A DNA stretch of 64,000 nucleotides from Polynucleobacter bastaniensis. Lineage in GTDB: Bacteria > Pseudomonadota > Gammaproteobacteria > Burkholderiales > Burkholderiaceae. Positions within the stretch are counted from its first letter, which is position 1, and each line of letters opens with the position of its first letter. Shown here piece after piece: positions 55,161 to 63,412 of this stretch. The translations under genes and the position numbers were made by a program. The notes under the pieces are model-generated. The model was given only the letters and a program-made list of their open reading frames with translations. It did not search any database and was not told the origin of the DNA. The DNA is taken from contig NZ_JACVOU010000002.1 of the NCBI RefSeq assembly GCF_018882205.1, forward strand, positions 124,001 through 188,000, written 5' to 3'.

Positions 55161-58100
55161 ATGTGCAAGCTCTCATTTTTCTCTGCATTCACTCTTTCCG
55201 TGGGCATTTTATTGGCGCCATCTATAGCCTTTTCGGCGCCCAATAGTGATGAGTCTGATGTTGATGTACAAAATATCAAGGCACCCCCTAGGGATGTTAA
55301 AGATATCCTCAGATTAGTTGAACAAACTAAACCAGACCTCGCTATCGTAGAGCGAGCTAAAAAAGTGGTTGCAATTCCTTTGCCAATATCACAGGACAAC
55401 GAAGTATTAAATCATTTTTACACTAGACGTTCTGCAGCATATGAGGATCTAGGAAATACTGGCGAAGCGTTAAAAAACTTAGAGATTGCAGTAAATCAAC
55501 ATCCTTCCACTACTCCACGACTGCATTTGAACGACTTAATTAGCCTGAGCGTGCTTGAAAGTTCGGTTGGCAAGCAGACTAAAGCAATTGCTATTATTCA
55601 AAAAGCACAGGCCTATCAATTATCAGCTTTGCCCAATTTGACTGGTTTTCAAATGACTATGGGTCGGCTGTTGCTGACCTACTATGTCAATTCAGGTAAC
55701 TTTGAAGCGGCGAAAAAAACACTTGATTCGATCGAAGGGACGTTAAGCACTCTAAAAAGGTCTCGATCATATATGGAGTTTGGGGCTAATTGGGAGGCCG
55801 CATATGAAAGTGCTCGCGGAATTTATTTCTCTGGTCAGGGGCAGTGGCTAGAAAGTGAGCGCTCTCTTAGAAAAACATTGCATTTACTTGAGATGCAATA
55901 TGGAAAAGTTAAAAATAGCTCATCAAAAATTGATGTTGTTGGGGATGAGACTAGAACAGCTGCCGATGCTTCTAATAATCCCCGAGTGTATGTCACTCAA
56001 ATTTCAAATAGGGAGTTAAATTTAGCTAATGTATTGTTGAGGCAGCGAAAATTAATCGATGCTGAGTTCTATGCTCGAAAATCTATTACGCTTTCCCTTT
56101 CAAGCTTTGGTTCAAATTCCATTGAGGTTGCTCGTGGCCTGAGAAGTCTTGCGGTTATTGTTAACGAGCAGGGAAGGTATGCTGAGGCAGTACTTCTTTC
56201 AAGAGCGGCATTAAGTACCGTTAAGGCTGCAGGTGCCACCGGTGCAAACACCACTCTTGCCTTAGCTCAGAGGTCGCTCGGCACTGCACTTGTAGCAGAT
56301 GGTAAATATGCTGAGGCAAATCAAGCATTCGAAGAAATGGCTTTGGGGATTAAAACTGATCCTGAGATGGCAAAAAGTTACCAGTTCGGAGACTTGGATT
56401 GGGTATTGGCAATGCTCAAGACTGGAAAGTCTAGTCAAGCTCTTGAAATGACTGGCGAGATACTTAAAAAGCTTGATACATCCTCCGACAAAAATTCACC
56501 TCGCGTAGCAATGGTAAGGGCATTTGAAGCTGCAAGTTTACAGGCCGAAAATAAATGGACAGAGGCAGATTCTGTCTATAAAGCATCTATTCCCATCTTA
56601 ATTGATCAAGCACGAAACGATGCTGAGAATGACACAACGAGTATTAAGCAGCAACAACGAATGACATTTCTTTTGGAAAGTTATTTAGCATCATTGGCAT
56701 ACACTGCAAAAAATGATCCTAATCAGGCTACATTGGCTGCGGCGCAAGCTTTCCAGGTTGCAGATATTGCAAGAGGTAGTGGTGTTCAAAGGGCCTTAAC
56801 GGCTAGTGCTGCACGTGCCAGTATTAAGGATTCCCAATTAGCCGGTCTTGCAAGGCAGGAACAGGATTTACAAAGACGAATTAATACGCTCTCAGAGTTA
56901 TTGACTGGCCTGCGCTCAGCTTCGCCTGATCAGCAGCTACCTGCTGTACAGTCAAAAGTTCGTTCGGATATTGAAGTATTTAAATCTCAGCGCGAATCTC
57001 TGAAGAAAGAGATTGAGAAAAAATTCCCTGAATATGCTGAGTTGGTTGAGCCAAAGCCCGCATCAATCGAGCGAACTCAACGCCTGTTAAAGGCTGATGA
57101 AGTTTTGGTCTCTTGGTATTTTGCAGAAAATGTTGGGTATGTGTGGGCAATAAGCAAGCAGGGAGCCCCACAATTTTCCCAGTTGGCTATTGGTCGAAAG
57201 CAAATGGCAAAACAAGTTGCTCAACTGCGTAAGGCTCTTGACCCTGGCGTATCAACAATCGACGAGATTCCTCCTTTTGATGTCGCATTGGCATACAAAC
57301 TCTATCAAGAGATTTTGGCACCAGTGGAAGCAGGCTTCAAGGGTAAAAAAGTCATGTTGGTTGTGCCCCACGCCGAACTTGGTCAGTTACCAATATCGTT
57401 ATTGGTAACTCAAGCCACTGCTCAGCCTGCTAAGGGTGGAGCGATTGCATTCGCTGGATATAAATCTGTTCCGTGGCTAACAAGAGATATTGCCGTAGCT
57501 CAGATTCCCTCTGTAACAGCGTTAACAGCACTTCGCAGTCTGCCAGAAGGTAATCCTAATCGAAAGAATTTTATTGGCTTTGGGGATCCTTACTTTAGCG
57601 GTGCTCAAGAAAAGAGCGCTCAAAAAAGTGCTGGTACGCAGTTGGCTACGCGTGGCATACCTTTGAAATTGAGAAGTGCGCCAAAGACTATGGGTGTCAG
57701 TTCTGCAGAGCTAGCACTACTTCCGCGTTTACCTGATACCAGCTTGGAGATTGAGGAAATTGGAAAAGTGGTTGGCGCCCAACCAAGCGATATCTTTTTG
57801 CATAAGCAGGCTAGCGTAAAGCAGGTAACCTCGATGGACTTATCTGACCGTAAGGTAGTTATGTTTTCAACCCATGGCTTGGTGCCCGGAGAGCTTAATG
57901 GGCTGACCCAGCCAGCTCTTGCCTTGTCATCTCCTGAAGTGACGGGAGACCAAGATGACGGTTTGTTAACCATGGATAAGGTTATTGCCCTTAAGTTAGA
58001 TGCTGATTGGGTGGTGCTGTCAGCATGCAATACAGCTGCCGGCGAGGGGTCGGGATCTGAAGCGGTATCTGGTTTGGGTAGAGCATTCTTTTTTGCTGGG

Positions 58101-58331
58101 GCTAAAGCATTATTGGTCTCTAATTGGCCCGTAGATTCAATGGCCTCCCGTCAATTGATGACTGACTTATTTAAACGTCAGCAGCAAAACCAGGGACTCA
58201 CAAAGTCAGAGGCTTTGCGACAAGCAATGCTCAATCAAGTAGATCAAGGCGGTATGAAAGAGGGTAATACGATGAAATACTCTTATGCACACCCCTTATT
58301 TTGGGCTCCCTTTGTAGTAGTTGGCGATTGA
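55161..58331 (+). CDS. Exported TPR-CHAT domain protein (caspase-like protease)
   Basis: 1056-residue protein with AGGAG eight bases before the ATG and a Sec signal peptide (LSFFSAFTLSVGILL... cleaved near AFSA, residue 29). Residues about 40-500 are TPR-like helical repeats (EALKNLEIAVNQHP, AEFYARKSITLSL, YAEAVLLSRAAL). A coiled-coil stretch at about 560-630 precedes the C-terminal CHAT domain (about 690-1056). The catalytic dyad is intact: H905 in FSTHG and C956 in SACNTAAGEG, 51 residues apart, with SNWPV after it. It should be an active peptidase, in the periplasm. First gene of a three-gene unit; function unknown. Confidence 0.9.
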   Translation: MCKLSFFSAFTLSVGILLAPSIAFSAPNSDESDVDVQNIKAPPRDVKDILRLVEQTKPDLAIVERAKKVVAIPLPISQDNEVLNHFYTRRSAAYEDLGNTGEALKNLEIAVNQHPSTTPRLHLNDLISLSVLESSVGKQTKAIAIIQKAQAYQLSALPNLTGFQMTMGRLLLTYYVNSGNFEAAKKTLDSIEGTLSTLKRSRSYMEFGANWEAAYESARGIYFSGQGQWLESERSLRKTLHLLEMQYGKVKNSSSKIDVVGDETRTAADASNNPRVYVTQISNRELNLANVLLRQRKLIDAEFYARKSITLSLSSFGSNSIEVARGLRSLAVIVNEQGRYAEAVLLSRAALSTVKAAGATGANTTLALAQRSLGTALVADGKYAEANQAFEEMALGIKTDPEMAKSYQFGDLDWVLAMLKTGKSSQALEMTGEILKKLDTSSDKNSPRVAMVRAFEAASLQAENKWTEADSVYKASIPILIDQARNDAENDTTSIKQQQRMTFLLESYLASLAYTAKNDPNQATLAAAQAFQVADIARGSGVQRALTASAARASIKDSQLAGLARQEQDLQRRINTLSELLTGLRSASPDQQLPAVQSKVRSDIEVFKSQRESLKKEIEKKFPEYAELVEPKPASIERTQRLLKADEVLVSWYFAENVGYVWAISKQGAPQFSQLAIGRKQMAKQVAQLRKALDPGVSTIDEIPPFDVALAYKLYQEILAPVEAGFKGKKVMLVVPHAELGQLPISLLVTQATAQPAKGGAIAFAGYKSVPWLTRDIAVAQIPSVTALTALRSLPEGNPNRKNFIGFGDPYFSGAQEKSAQKSAGTQLATRGIPLKLRSAPKTMGVSSAELALLPRLPDTSLEIEEIGKVVGAQPSDIFLHKQASVKQVTSMDLSDRKVVMFSTHGLVPGELNGLTQPALALSSPEVTGDQDDGLLTMDKVIALKLDADWVVLSACNTAAGEGSGSEAVSGLGRAFFFAGAKALLVSNWPVDSMASRQLMTDLFKRQQQNQGLTKSEALRQAMLNQVDQGGMKEGNTMKYSYAHPLFWAPFVVVGD

Positions 58332-58371
58332 TTTAATATCTCCTTTAAATAACCCTTATTTTGGAATGATG

Positions 58372-58806
58372 ATGAAACTTACTCAAATCTTACTTTTAAC
58401 TAGTCTCATGATTGCAAGCTCATTAGTTAGTGCAGCGCCTCTAATTAGCGCAAAAGAGGCTGCATTACCAGCAGCGTCTGGAGCGTTGGCCACGCGTGGG
58501 ATTTCTCGAGGTCCATCGGTGAAGCTAGTTTCCCCGGAGGCTGACACTCCAGTTAGCTCCCCACTTGATTTCAAGGTCAACTTTGAGGCACGTGGAGAGG
58601 GGAAGATTGATCCATCCTCAATCAAGGTCGTTTATATGAAATCCCCCTTTGTGGATTTAACGCCAAGATTGAAAAATTCTATTAGCGCATCAGGTATTGA
58701 TTTTTTAAAGGCGGATGTACCTTCGGGTTCTCACACAATCCGTGTGACAGCAAAAGATACTGATGGTCGAGAAACAAATACTGTTTTCACTCTAGTCGTT
58801 AAATGA
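58372..58806 (+). CDS. Exported Ig-like domain protein, partner of the CHAT protein
   Basis: 144-residue secreted protein. Signal peptide MKLTQILLLTSLMIASSLVSA, then a Ser/Ala-rich spacer and a beta-rich Ig-like domain (about 49-144) starting PSVKLVSPEADTPVSSPLDF and ending TVFTLVVK. I chose the third of three consecutive ATGs because GGA lies six bases ahead; 58366 and 58369 are possible. It begins 40 bases after the CHAT stop and overlaps the next gene by ATGA. The mature N-terminus has LATRGI, also present in the CHAT protein. Binding or substrate role is inference. Confidence 0.72.
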   Translation: MKLTQILLLTSLMIASSLVSAAPLISAKEAALPAASGALATRGISRGPSVKLVSPEADTPVSSPLDFKVNFEARGEGKIDPSSIKVVYMKSPFVDLTPRLKNSISASGIDFLKADVPSGSHTIRVTAKDTDGRETNTVFTLVVK

Positions 58807-59594
58807 TGAATTGCCCATACTGCCTCTCTGAAGTTGCTGAAGAGGCATCAGTCTGCAAGATCTGCACGCGGGATCTCTATTTATTTAAGCCCATGATGGC
58901 CAAGGTGGCAGAGCTTGAGAAGCGCCTTGAGGAGATTCCGAATCAAGATGCCTATGAGCATCGCATTGTAGAATTGCAATTATTGTTAGATGAACAAGTT
59001 CAAAAGCAGGTTGAGCCAAGAGGTCTTGGTTTGTCTATGCTGGATATTGTTATATATATCGGCATTCCTCTTGCGCTCCTATTGGCTGCACATGGATTGA
59101 TCTCGATTGTTTATGACACTAAGCCCTTGTACTTAAGACTGATCTCCATCATATTGCCTTTACCTTTTGGGTACTTCCTATTTAAAGGCGCTACTCGCAA
59201 ATTATTTCCTTGGTTTATGGGGGTAGTATTTTTAGCGATTGCCTCTGTGATTGGCATGAGCTGGATGACCTCTTTAGTGGATGGGTCTCCAATTTGGCCT
59301 CAAAATACATTTGAATGGCGGGAAGTTCTGGAGTATTCCGCAAGCATCGCCTTTAGTTTCTTAACCGGGATGCTTCTCGGTGGAGTCGCCTATGCGAGCA
59401 AACAAAGGCATTTACGAAAAGCATCGATCAATCCCTTCCTAAAGGCGGTTGTTACAGGCTTGGGTGAGGGACGCATTTCGCCATCAAGTTTGCATGGCCT
59501 GATGAAGAAGTTGCAGGAATACGGCGGCACTATTGTTGCGCTTGGAACTACTGCAGTATCTATCTACACTGGTCTGAAGGGCATTATTGGTTAA
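58803..59594 (+). CDS. Zinc-ribbon, coiled-coil, multi-pass membrane protein
   Basis: 263-residue protein overlapping the Ig-like gene by four bases. Residues 4-21 form a zinc ribbon CPYC-x10-CKIC; 31-70 is a likely coiled coil (AKVAELEKRLEEIPN). About four membrane helices follow (near 77-98, 109-128, 132-153, 178-198), with a basic loop after the last and a hydrophobic C-terminal end. The zinc ribbon should be cytoplasmic. It is the third gene of the CHAT unit; a membrane sensor or anchor is plausible but unproved. No named family recognised. Confidence 0.75.
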   Translation: MMNCPYCLSEVAEEASVCKICTRDLYLFKPMMAKVAELEKRLEEIPNQDAYEHRIVELQLLLDEQVQKQVEPRGLGLSMLDIVIYIGIPLALLLAAHGLISIVYDTKPLYLRLISIILPLPFGYFLFKGATRKLFPWFMGVVFLAIASVIGMSWMTSLVDGSPIWPQNTFEWREVLEYSASIAFSFLTGMLLGGVAYASKQRHLRKASINPFLKAVVTGLGEGRISPSSLHGLMKKLQEYGGTIVALGTTAVSIYTGLKGIIG

Positions 59595-59665
59595 GTAAGT
59601 ATTTCTTGATTTGATTGTCGTCCACAAAATTTAGTCAACAGTTGGGGTTCTCATTCGTTATATCT

Positions 59666-59699
59666 AATCCACTTGCACTTTGTGTAGGTGGATTTTTTA
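59666..59699 (+). terminator. Terminator closing the CHAT gene unit
   Basis: ATCCACTTGCAC / GTGTAGGTGGAT pair almost throughout, with G-U wobbles and a 3-base loop, followed by TTTTTTA. It lies 72 bases after the zinc-ribbon gene, insulating it from the comEA-like gene. Confidence 0.88.
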
Positions 59700-59717
59700 T
59701 TAACTGATGGAGATTAA

Positions 59718-60113
59718 ATGAATCAATTATTAAAGTCTTTAGTGTTTTCAGTATTTGTAGCTGTCTCAGGTTTAGCTGCCGCCTCACCAATCAATGTCAA
59801 TACTGCAACCCAGTCTGAATTAGAAAGTATCAAAGGAATTGGACCGTCTAAGGCGAAAACAATCATTGCTGAACGTTTAGATGGTGGGCATTTTCAGGAT
59901 GCCAATGACCTCCAAAAACGGGTTCGTGGCATTGGTATGAAATCCGTAGAAAAGATGGTGGATAACGGCTTAACTATTGAGGCTCCAAGTTCTTTTCGTG
60001 AACCGCATGGCCGCACCAATAAAGAGGGCCCCAAGGCTAGCAGACGTGGCTCACGCGGTCAAAGTGGTGCGCGCCATCATACGGATCGTGCGGAACCAAG
60101 TCGCCGAAATTAA
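59718..60113 (+). CDS. ComEA-like helix-hairpin-helix DNA-binding protein (exported)
   Basis: 131-residue protein with a signal peptide (about 1-22, ending AAASP) and a ComEA HhH domain: INVNTATQSELESIKGIGPSKAKTIIAERL, then VRGIGMKSVEKMVDNG, the two hairpins that bind dsDNA non-specifically. In competence, ComEA pulls DNA through the outer membrane. The last 40 residues are an unusual Arg/Gly/Ser/His-rich basic tail that may add DNA binding. It precedes cysM in the conserved backbone. Confidence 0.87.
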   Translation: MNQLLKSLVFSVFVAVSGLAAASPINVNTATQSELESIKGIGPSKAKTIIAERLDGGHFQDANDLQKRVRGIGMKSVEKMVDNGLTIEAPSSFREPHGRTNKEGPKASRRGSRGQSGARHHTDRAEPSRRN

Positions 60114-60154
60114 ACCCTTTTACGTCTAGCCTAGCTTATGGCTAAAATGGTTTC

Positions 60155-61066
60155 ATGAACACACCCTCTTACTTAACTATTTCACAGACCGTGGGTAATA
60201 CACCCCTGGTTCGTTTACAACGCATTCCGGGCGCTGAAAACGATACCAAAAATAATCTGATCTTAGGAAAGTTGGAGGGCAATAATCCAGCCGGGTCGGT
60301 AAAAGATCGACCTGCGCTGTCGATGATTCTGCGCGCACAAGAGCGTGGCGAAATTAAACCTGGCGATACCCTGATTGAGGCTACCAGCGGTAACACTGGC
60401 ATTGCTTTGGCAATGACTGCTGCAATGTTGGGTTATAAGATGGTCTTGGTAATGCCGGAAAACCAAAGTATTGAACGTCGACAAAGTATGGCTGCCTATG
60501 GAGCGGAACTCATTCTGACAGCAGCTTCTGGTGGCATGGAATTTGCGCGTGACTATGCATCACAATTGCAGAAGGAAGGTCGTGGCAGATTATTGGATCA
60601 ATTTGCAAATCCAGATAATCCACGTGCTCACATCGAGACGACTGGTCCAGAGATATGGCGCGATACCCATGGTCAGGTGACACACTTTGTCTCATCGATG
60701 GGCACTACTGGAACCATTACCGGAGTTTCCACTTATTTAAAAACCATGAATCCCAATATCCAGATTATTGGCGCGCAACCAGAAGAGGGTTCGCAGATTC
60801 CAGGTATTCGTAAATGGGCTCCAGAGTATCTGCCTAAGATTTACCAAGGCGATAAGGTGGATCGTATCGAGTATGTCAGCCAAGCAGATGCTGAAGAAAT
60901 GGCGCGTCGCCTTGCGGCCCAAGAGGGTATCTTCTGCGGTATTTCAGCTGGCGGTGCTTTAGTGGTTGCCTTGCGAATCGCTCGTCAGGTAGAAAACGCT
61001 ACGATCGTCTTTATCGTTTGCGACCGTGGTGATCGCTACCTATCTACTGGAGTTTTTCCAGCGTAA
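60155..61066 (+). CDS. cysM: Cysteine synthase B
   Basis: 303-residue PLP enzyme making cysteine from O-acetylserine and sulfide or thiosulfate. PLP lysine in NNPAGSVKDRPALSM, TSGNTGIALAM for substrate, and FVSSMGTTGTITG for the phosphate cup. CysM-type features: short (303 vs about 320 for CysK) and GVSTYLKTMNP. It converges on mltB with an 18-base gap and no visible terminator. Confidence 0.95.
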   Translation: MNTPSYLTISQTVGNTPLVRLQRIPGAENDTKNNLILGKLEGNNPAGSVKDRPALSMILRAQERGEIKPGDTLIEATSGNTGIALAMTAAMLGYKMVLVMPENQSIERRQSMAAYGAELILTAASGGMEFARDYASQLQKEGRGRLLDQFANPDNPRAHIETTGPEIWRDTHGQVTHFVSSMGTTGTITGVSTYLKTMNPNIQIIGAQPEEGSQIPGIRKWAPEYLPKIYQGDKVDRIEYVSQADAEEMARRLAAQEGIFCGISAGGALVVALRIARQVENATIVFIVCDRGDRYLSTGVFPA

Positions 61067-61084
61067 GATATTCAAACTTCAACA

Positions 61085-62353
61085 TTAAGTCTGCTTTGGT
61101 TTTTTCTTACTAGTGGTTTTCTTGGGTTTGGATTTGGCTGATTCACTCGCCTTTATTTCGGACTTTGCCTGAGGTGTACTGACCAGTACTACGCTTTGGT
61201 TCTTGTAGCCCAGAGCTTCTGCAAACTCTGCAACACTTTGCGCGTAGAAGTAACTGCGGTTGTATTGCACAATCGTCAGGAAGTTGTTTAAGCCAACAAC
61301 ATAGCGCACCTGATCGTTATCATCTTTATCGGGGTAAGGCAGATCAACAATGAGAGCCTTACTTTGTGGCTCAACGCCACCAGACTGAAGGTCACCTTGC
61401 TCATTGGTGAGAATGCCTTTTGAAATGAGTTCTTGAATAGTGTATTTAAGTTGTGGCTCACCATCAGCTAGGTCTCTTGCTTCGTTGATCGCCGCTTCCT
61501 GTACTGGGAAGTAAATCGGCATACCGGGCTGCCAGCCATGTTTTTTCATAAAATTACCCACGCTAGCAATAGCATCTTTAGTACTTTGCTTAAGGTCAAT
61601 GCGACCATCGCCATCGCCATCCACCGCAAAGTTACGGATGCTGCCAGGCATAAATTGCGGCAAGCCAATGGCGCCTGCATAAGAGCTATTTTGATTGAGG
61701 CAGCTATTAAAGCGAGATGGACTCAAGCCTTGATTACTATTATTTGCCGGCAAGCTGCCACCGTCCTCAGTCCAGCACATGAGGATGAGTTCTTGAAGTT
61801 GATCTTTAAACAGTTGCTCTCTACTCGCTTTATTGGGAGTGTCGGGATAGCTGAAGGCTAGCGTAGAGAGCACATCCTTGACTCGAAAATTTCCAGTTTG
61901 ACGGCCATAGATGGTTTCAATACCAATAATGGACACAATGACTTCAGCTGGAACTCCTGACTCTTGTTGAACTTTACTTAAGAATGCTTGGTTTTGCTCC
62001 CAAAAAGCCTTGCCAGCCTTCAGGCGAACCGGCTCAATAAAGCGCTTGCGATAGGCAACCCAATTCTTTTTAAAGCTGCCCGATGGGGGTAATACCAATT
62101 TGCGTATGGACGGAATTGTTTTAGCATCTAAGAAGCCCGATTCCAGAATGGCTTGAGGGATTCCCTGGGTTTGGGCAATTTGAGTAATTAGCTCATTGAG
62201 GTTTTGGTTAAAACGGGCTTCTGTCGCAACATCCTCAGACTGGTTTACGATAGTCTCTGTAGGACTAGCTTGCTGAATAGGGGTACTGGAGCAGGCAGCA
62301 AGCAGTAGCACTATTGATAGTATTGAAGCAAGGTAGGAGACGCGATAATTCAT
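61085..62353 (-). CDS. mltB: Lytic murein transglycosylase B (lipoprotein)
   Basis: 422-residue cell-wall glycosidase that cuts the glycan strand to 1,6-anhydromuramic acid. Lipobox LLLAAC with C21 anchors it to the outer membrane. Catalytic Glu is in IGIETIYGRQTG, then the SLT fold YAGAIGLPQFMPGSIRNFAVDGDGD, with DGDGDGRIDL as calcium-like loop. The C-terminus is a Lys/Thr/Ser tail. Located next to cysM as usual in Burkholderiales. Confidence 0.95.
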   Translation of the reverse strand: MNYRVSYLASILSIVLLLAACSSTPIQQASPTETIVNQSEDVATEARFNQNLNELITQIAQTQGIPQAILESGFLDAKTIPSIRKLVLPPSGSFKKNWVAYRKRFIEPVRLKAGKAFWEQNQAFLSKVQQESGVPAEVIVSIIGIETIYGRQTGNFRVKDVLSTLAFSYPDTPNKASREQLFKDQLQELILMCWTEDGGSLPANNSNQGLSPSRFNSCLNQNSSYAGAIGLPQFMPGSIRNFAVDGDGDGRIDLKQSTKDAIASVGNFMKKHGWQPGMPIYFPVQEAAINEARDLADGEPQLKYTIQELISKGILTNEQGDLQSGGVEPQSKALIVDLPYPDKDDNDQVRYVVGLNNFLTIVQYNRSYFYAQSVAEFAEALGYKNQSVVLVSTPQAKSEIKASESAKSKPKKTTSKKKPKQT

Positions 62354-62436
62354 GGATATGAGGATAGGTTTTTGAAGGGTTAGCAGATTTAATTAAATTA
62401 TAAAAACTACAGTTTTGCTATTGAGGATTTCCAGTA

Positions 62437-63357
62437 ATGACAACAGGATACATAACTCACCCCGATTTTCTAAAACATGAGATGGGTAGCCATCATCCTG
62501 AGTGTCCGGAGCGTATTCAGGCAATCAATGATCAGTTAATTCGTAGTGGCATTGATCGCTTTCTACACCACCTCGATGCCCCTTTGGCAACTGAAGAGCA
62601 GCTAGAGTTAGTTCATAGCCCAGATCACGTTGCCTTCGTTAAAGAGCGTTCACCAGCGAACGGTTACTTTATGCTCGACGGTGACACCATTATGAACCCC
62701 CATACTTGGAGTGCTGCGCTACGTGCGGCCGGTGCTGCTATTGCGGGTGTTGATGCGGTAATGAGGGGTGAAGTTGAAAACGTGTTTTGCGCAGTTCGCC
62801 CTCCAGGGCACCATGCAGAGCCAACCCGATCAATGGGATTTTGTGTTTTTGATAACGTTGCCGTAGCAGCGAGATATGCGATGGAGACATACGGCATTGA
62901 ACGCGTGGCTATCATTGATTTTGATGTTCACCATGGTAACGGTACTGAAGCAGCATTTTTTAATGACCCTAATGTACTTATGTGCAGTTTCTTTCAGCAC
63001 CCGTTTTATCCATACAGCGGCTTAGATAGAGCAAGCAATATGGTGAATGTTCCGCTTCCAGCATCTACGCGTGGTGATGTGGTGCGTTCCATAGTTGAAG
63101 AACAATGGTTACCACGCCTACGAGATTTTGAGCCTGAGCTCATCATCATTTCTGCGGGCTTTGATGCTCACCGTGAAGATGACTTGGGTCAGATGGGTTT
63201 GGTGGAAGATGACTACGCTTGGATTACTAAGCAGTTAAAAGGAGTTGCAAGCCAATACGCTCAGGGCCGTATCGTCAGCTGCCTGGAGGGTGGTTACAAC
63301 CTTTCTGCTTTGGGTCGTAGCGTGGTAGCGCATGTCAAAGCTCTTGCTGATATTTAA
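62437..63357 (+). CDS. Histone deacetylase family (AcuC/acetylpolyamine-type) hydrolase
   Basis: 306-residue zinc hydrolase of the class II HDAC-like bacterial group. Zn ligands and catalytic residues: RPPGHHAEPTRSMGFC, DFDVHHGNGTE (ligand Asp and His), SAGFDAHREDDLG (second ligand Asp), and CLEGGYNLSALG with the active-site tyrosine. Substrate may be acetylated polyamine or acetyl-lysine protein. It stands alone 56 bases upstream of an acyl-CoA ligase gene. Confidence 0.93.
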   Translation: MTTGYITHPDFLKHEMGSHHPECPERIQAINDQLIRSGIDRFLHHLDAPLATEEQLELVHSPDHVAFVKERSPANGYFMLDGDTIMNPHTWSAALRAAGAAIAGVDAVMRGEVENVFCAVRPPGHHAEPTRSMGFCVFDNVAVAARYAMETYGIERVAIIDFDVHHGNGTEAAFFNDPNVLMCSFFQHPFYPYSGLDRASNMVNVPLPASTRGDVVRSIVEEQWLPRLRDFEPELIIISAGFDAHREDDLGQMGLVEDDYAWITKQLKGVASQYAQGRIVSCLEGGYNLSALGRSVVAHVKALADI

Positions 63358-63412
63358 TTGCAGTCAGATTCCAGAAATCTAGAAACAAAGAAGATCCATA
63401 TCCAAGGAACGC

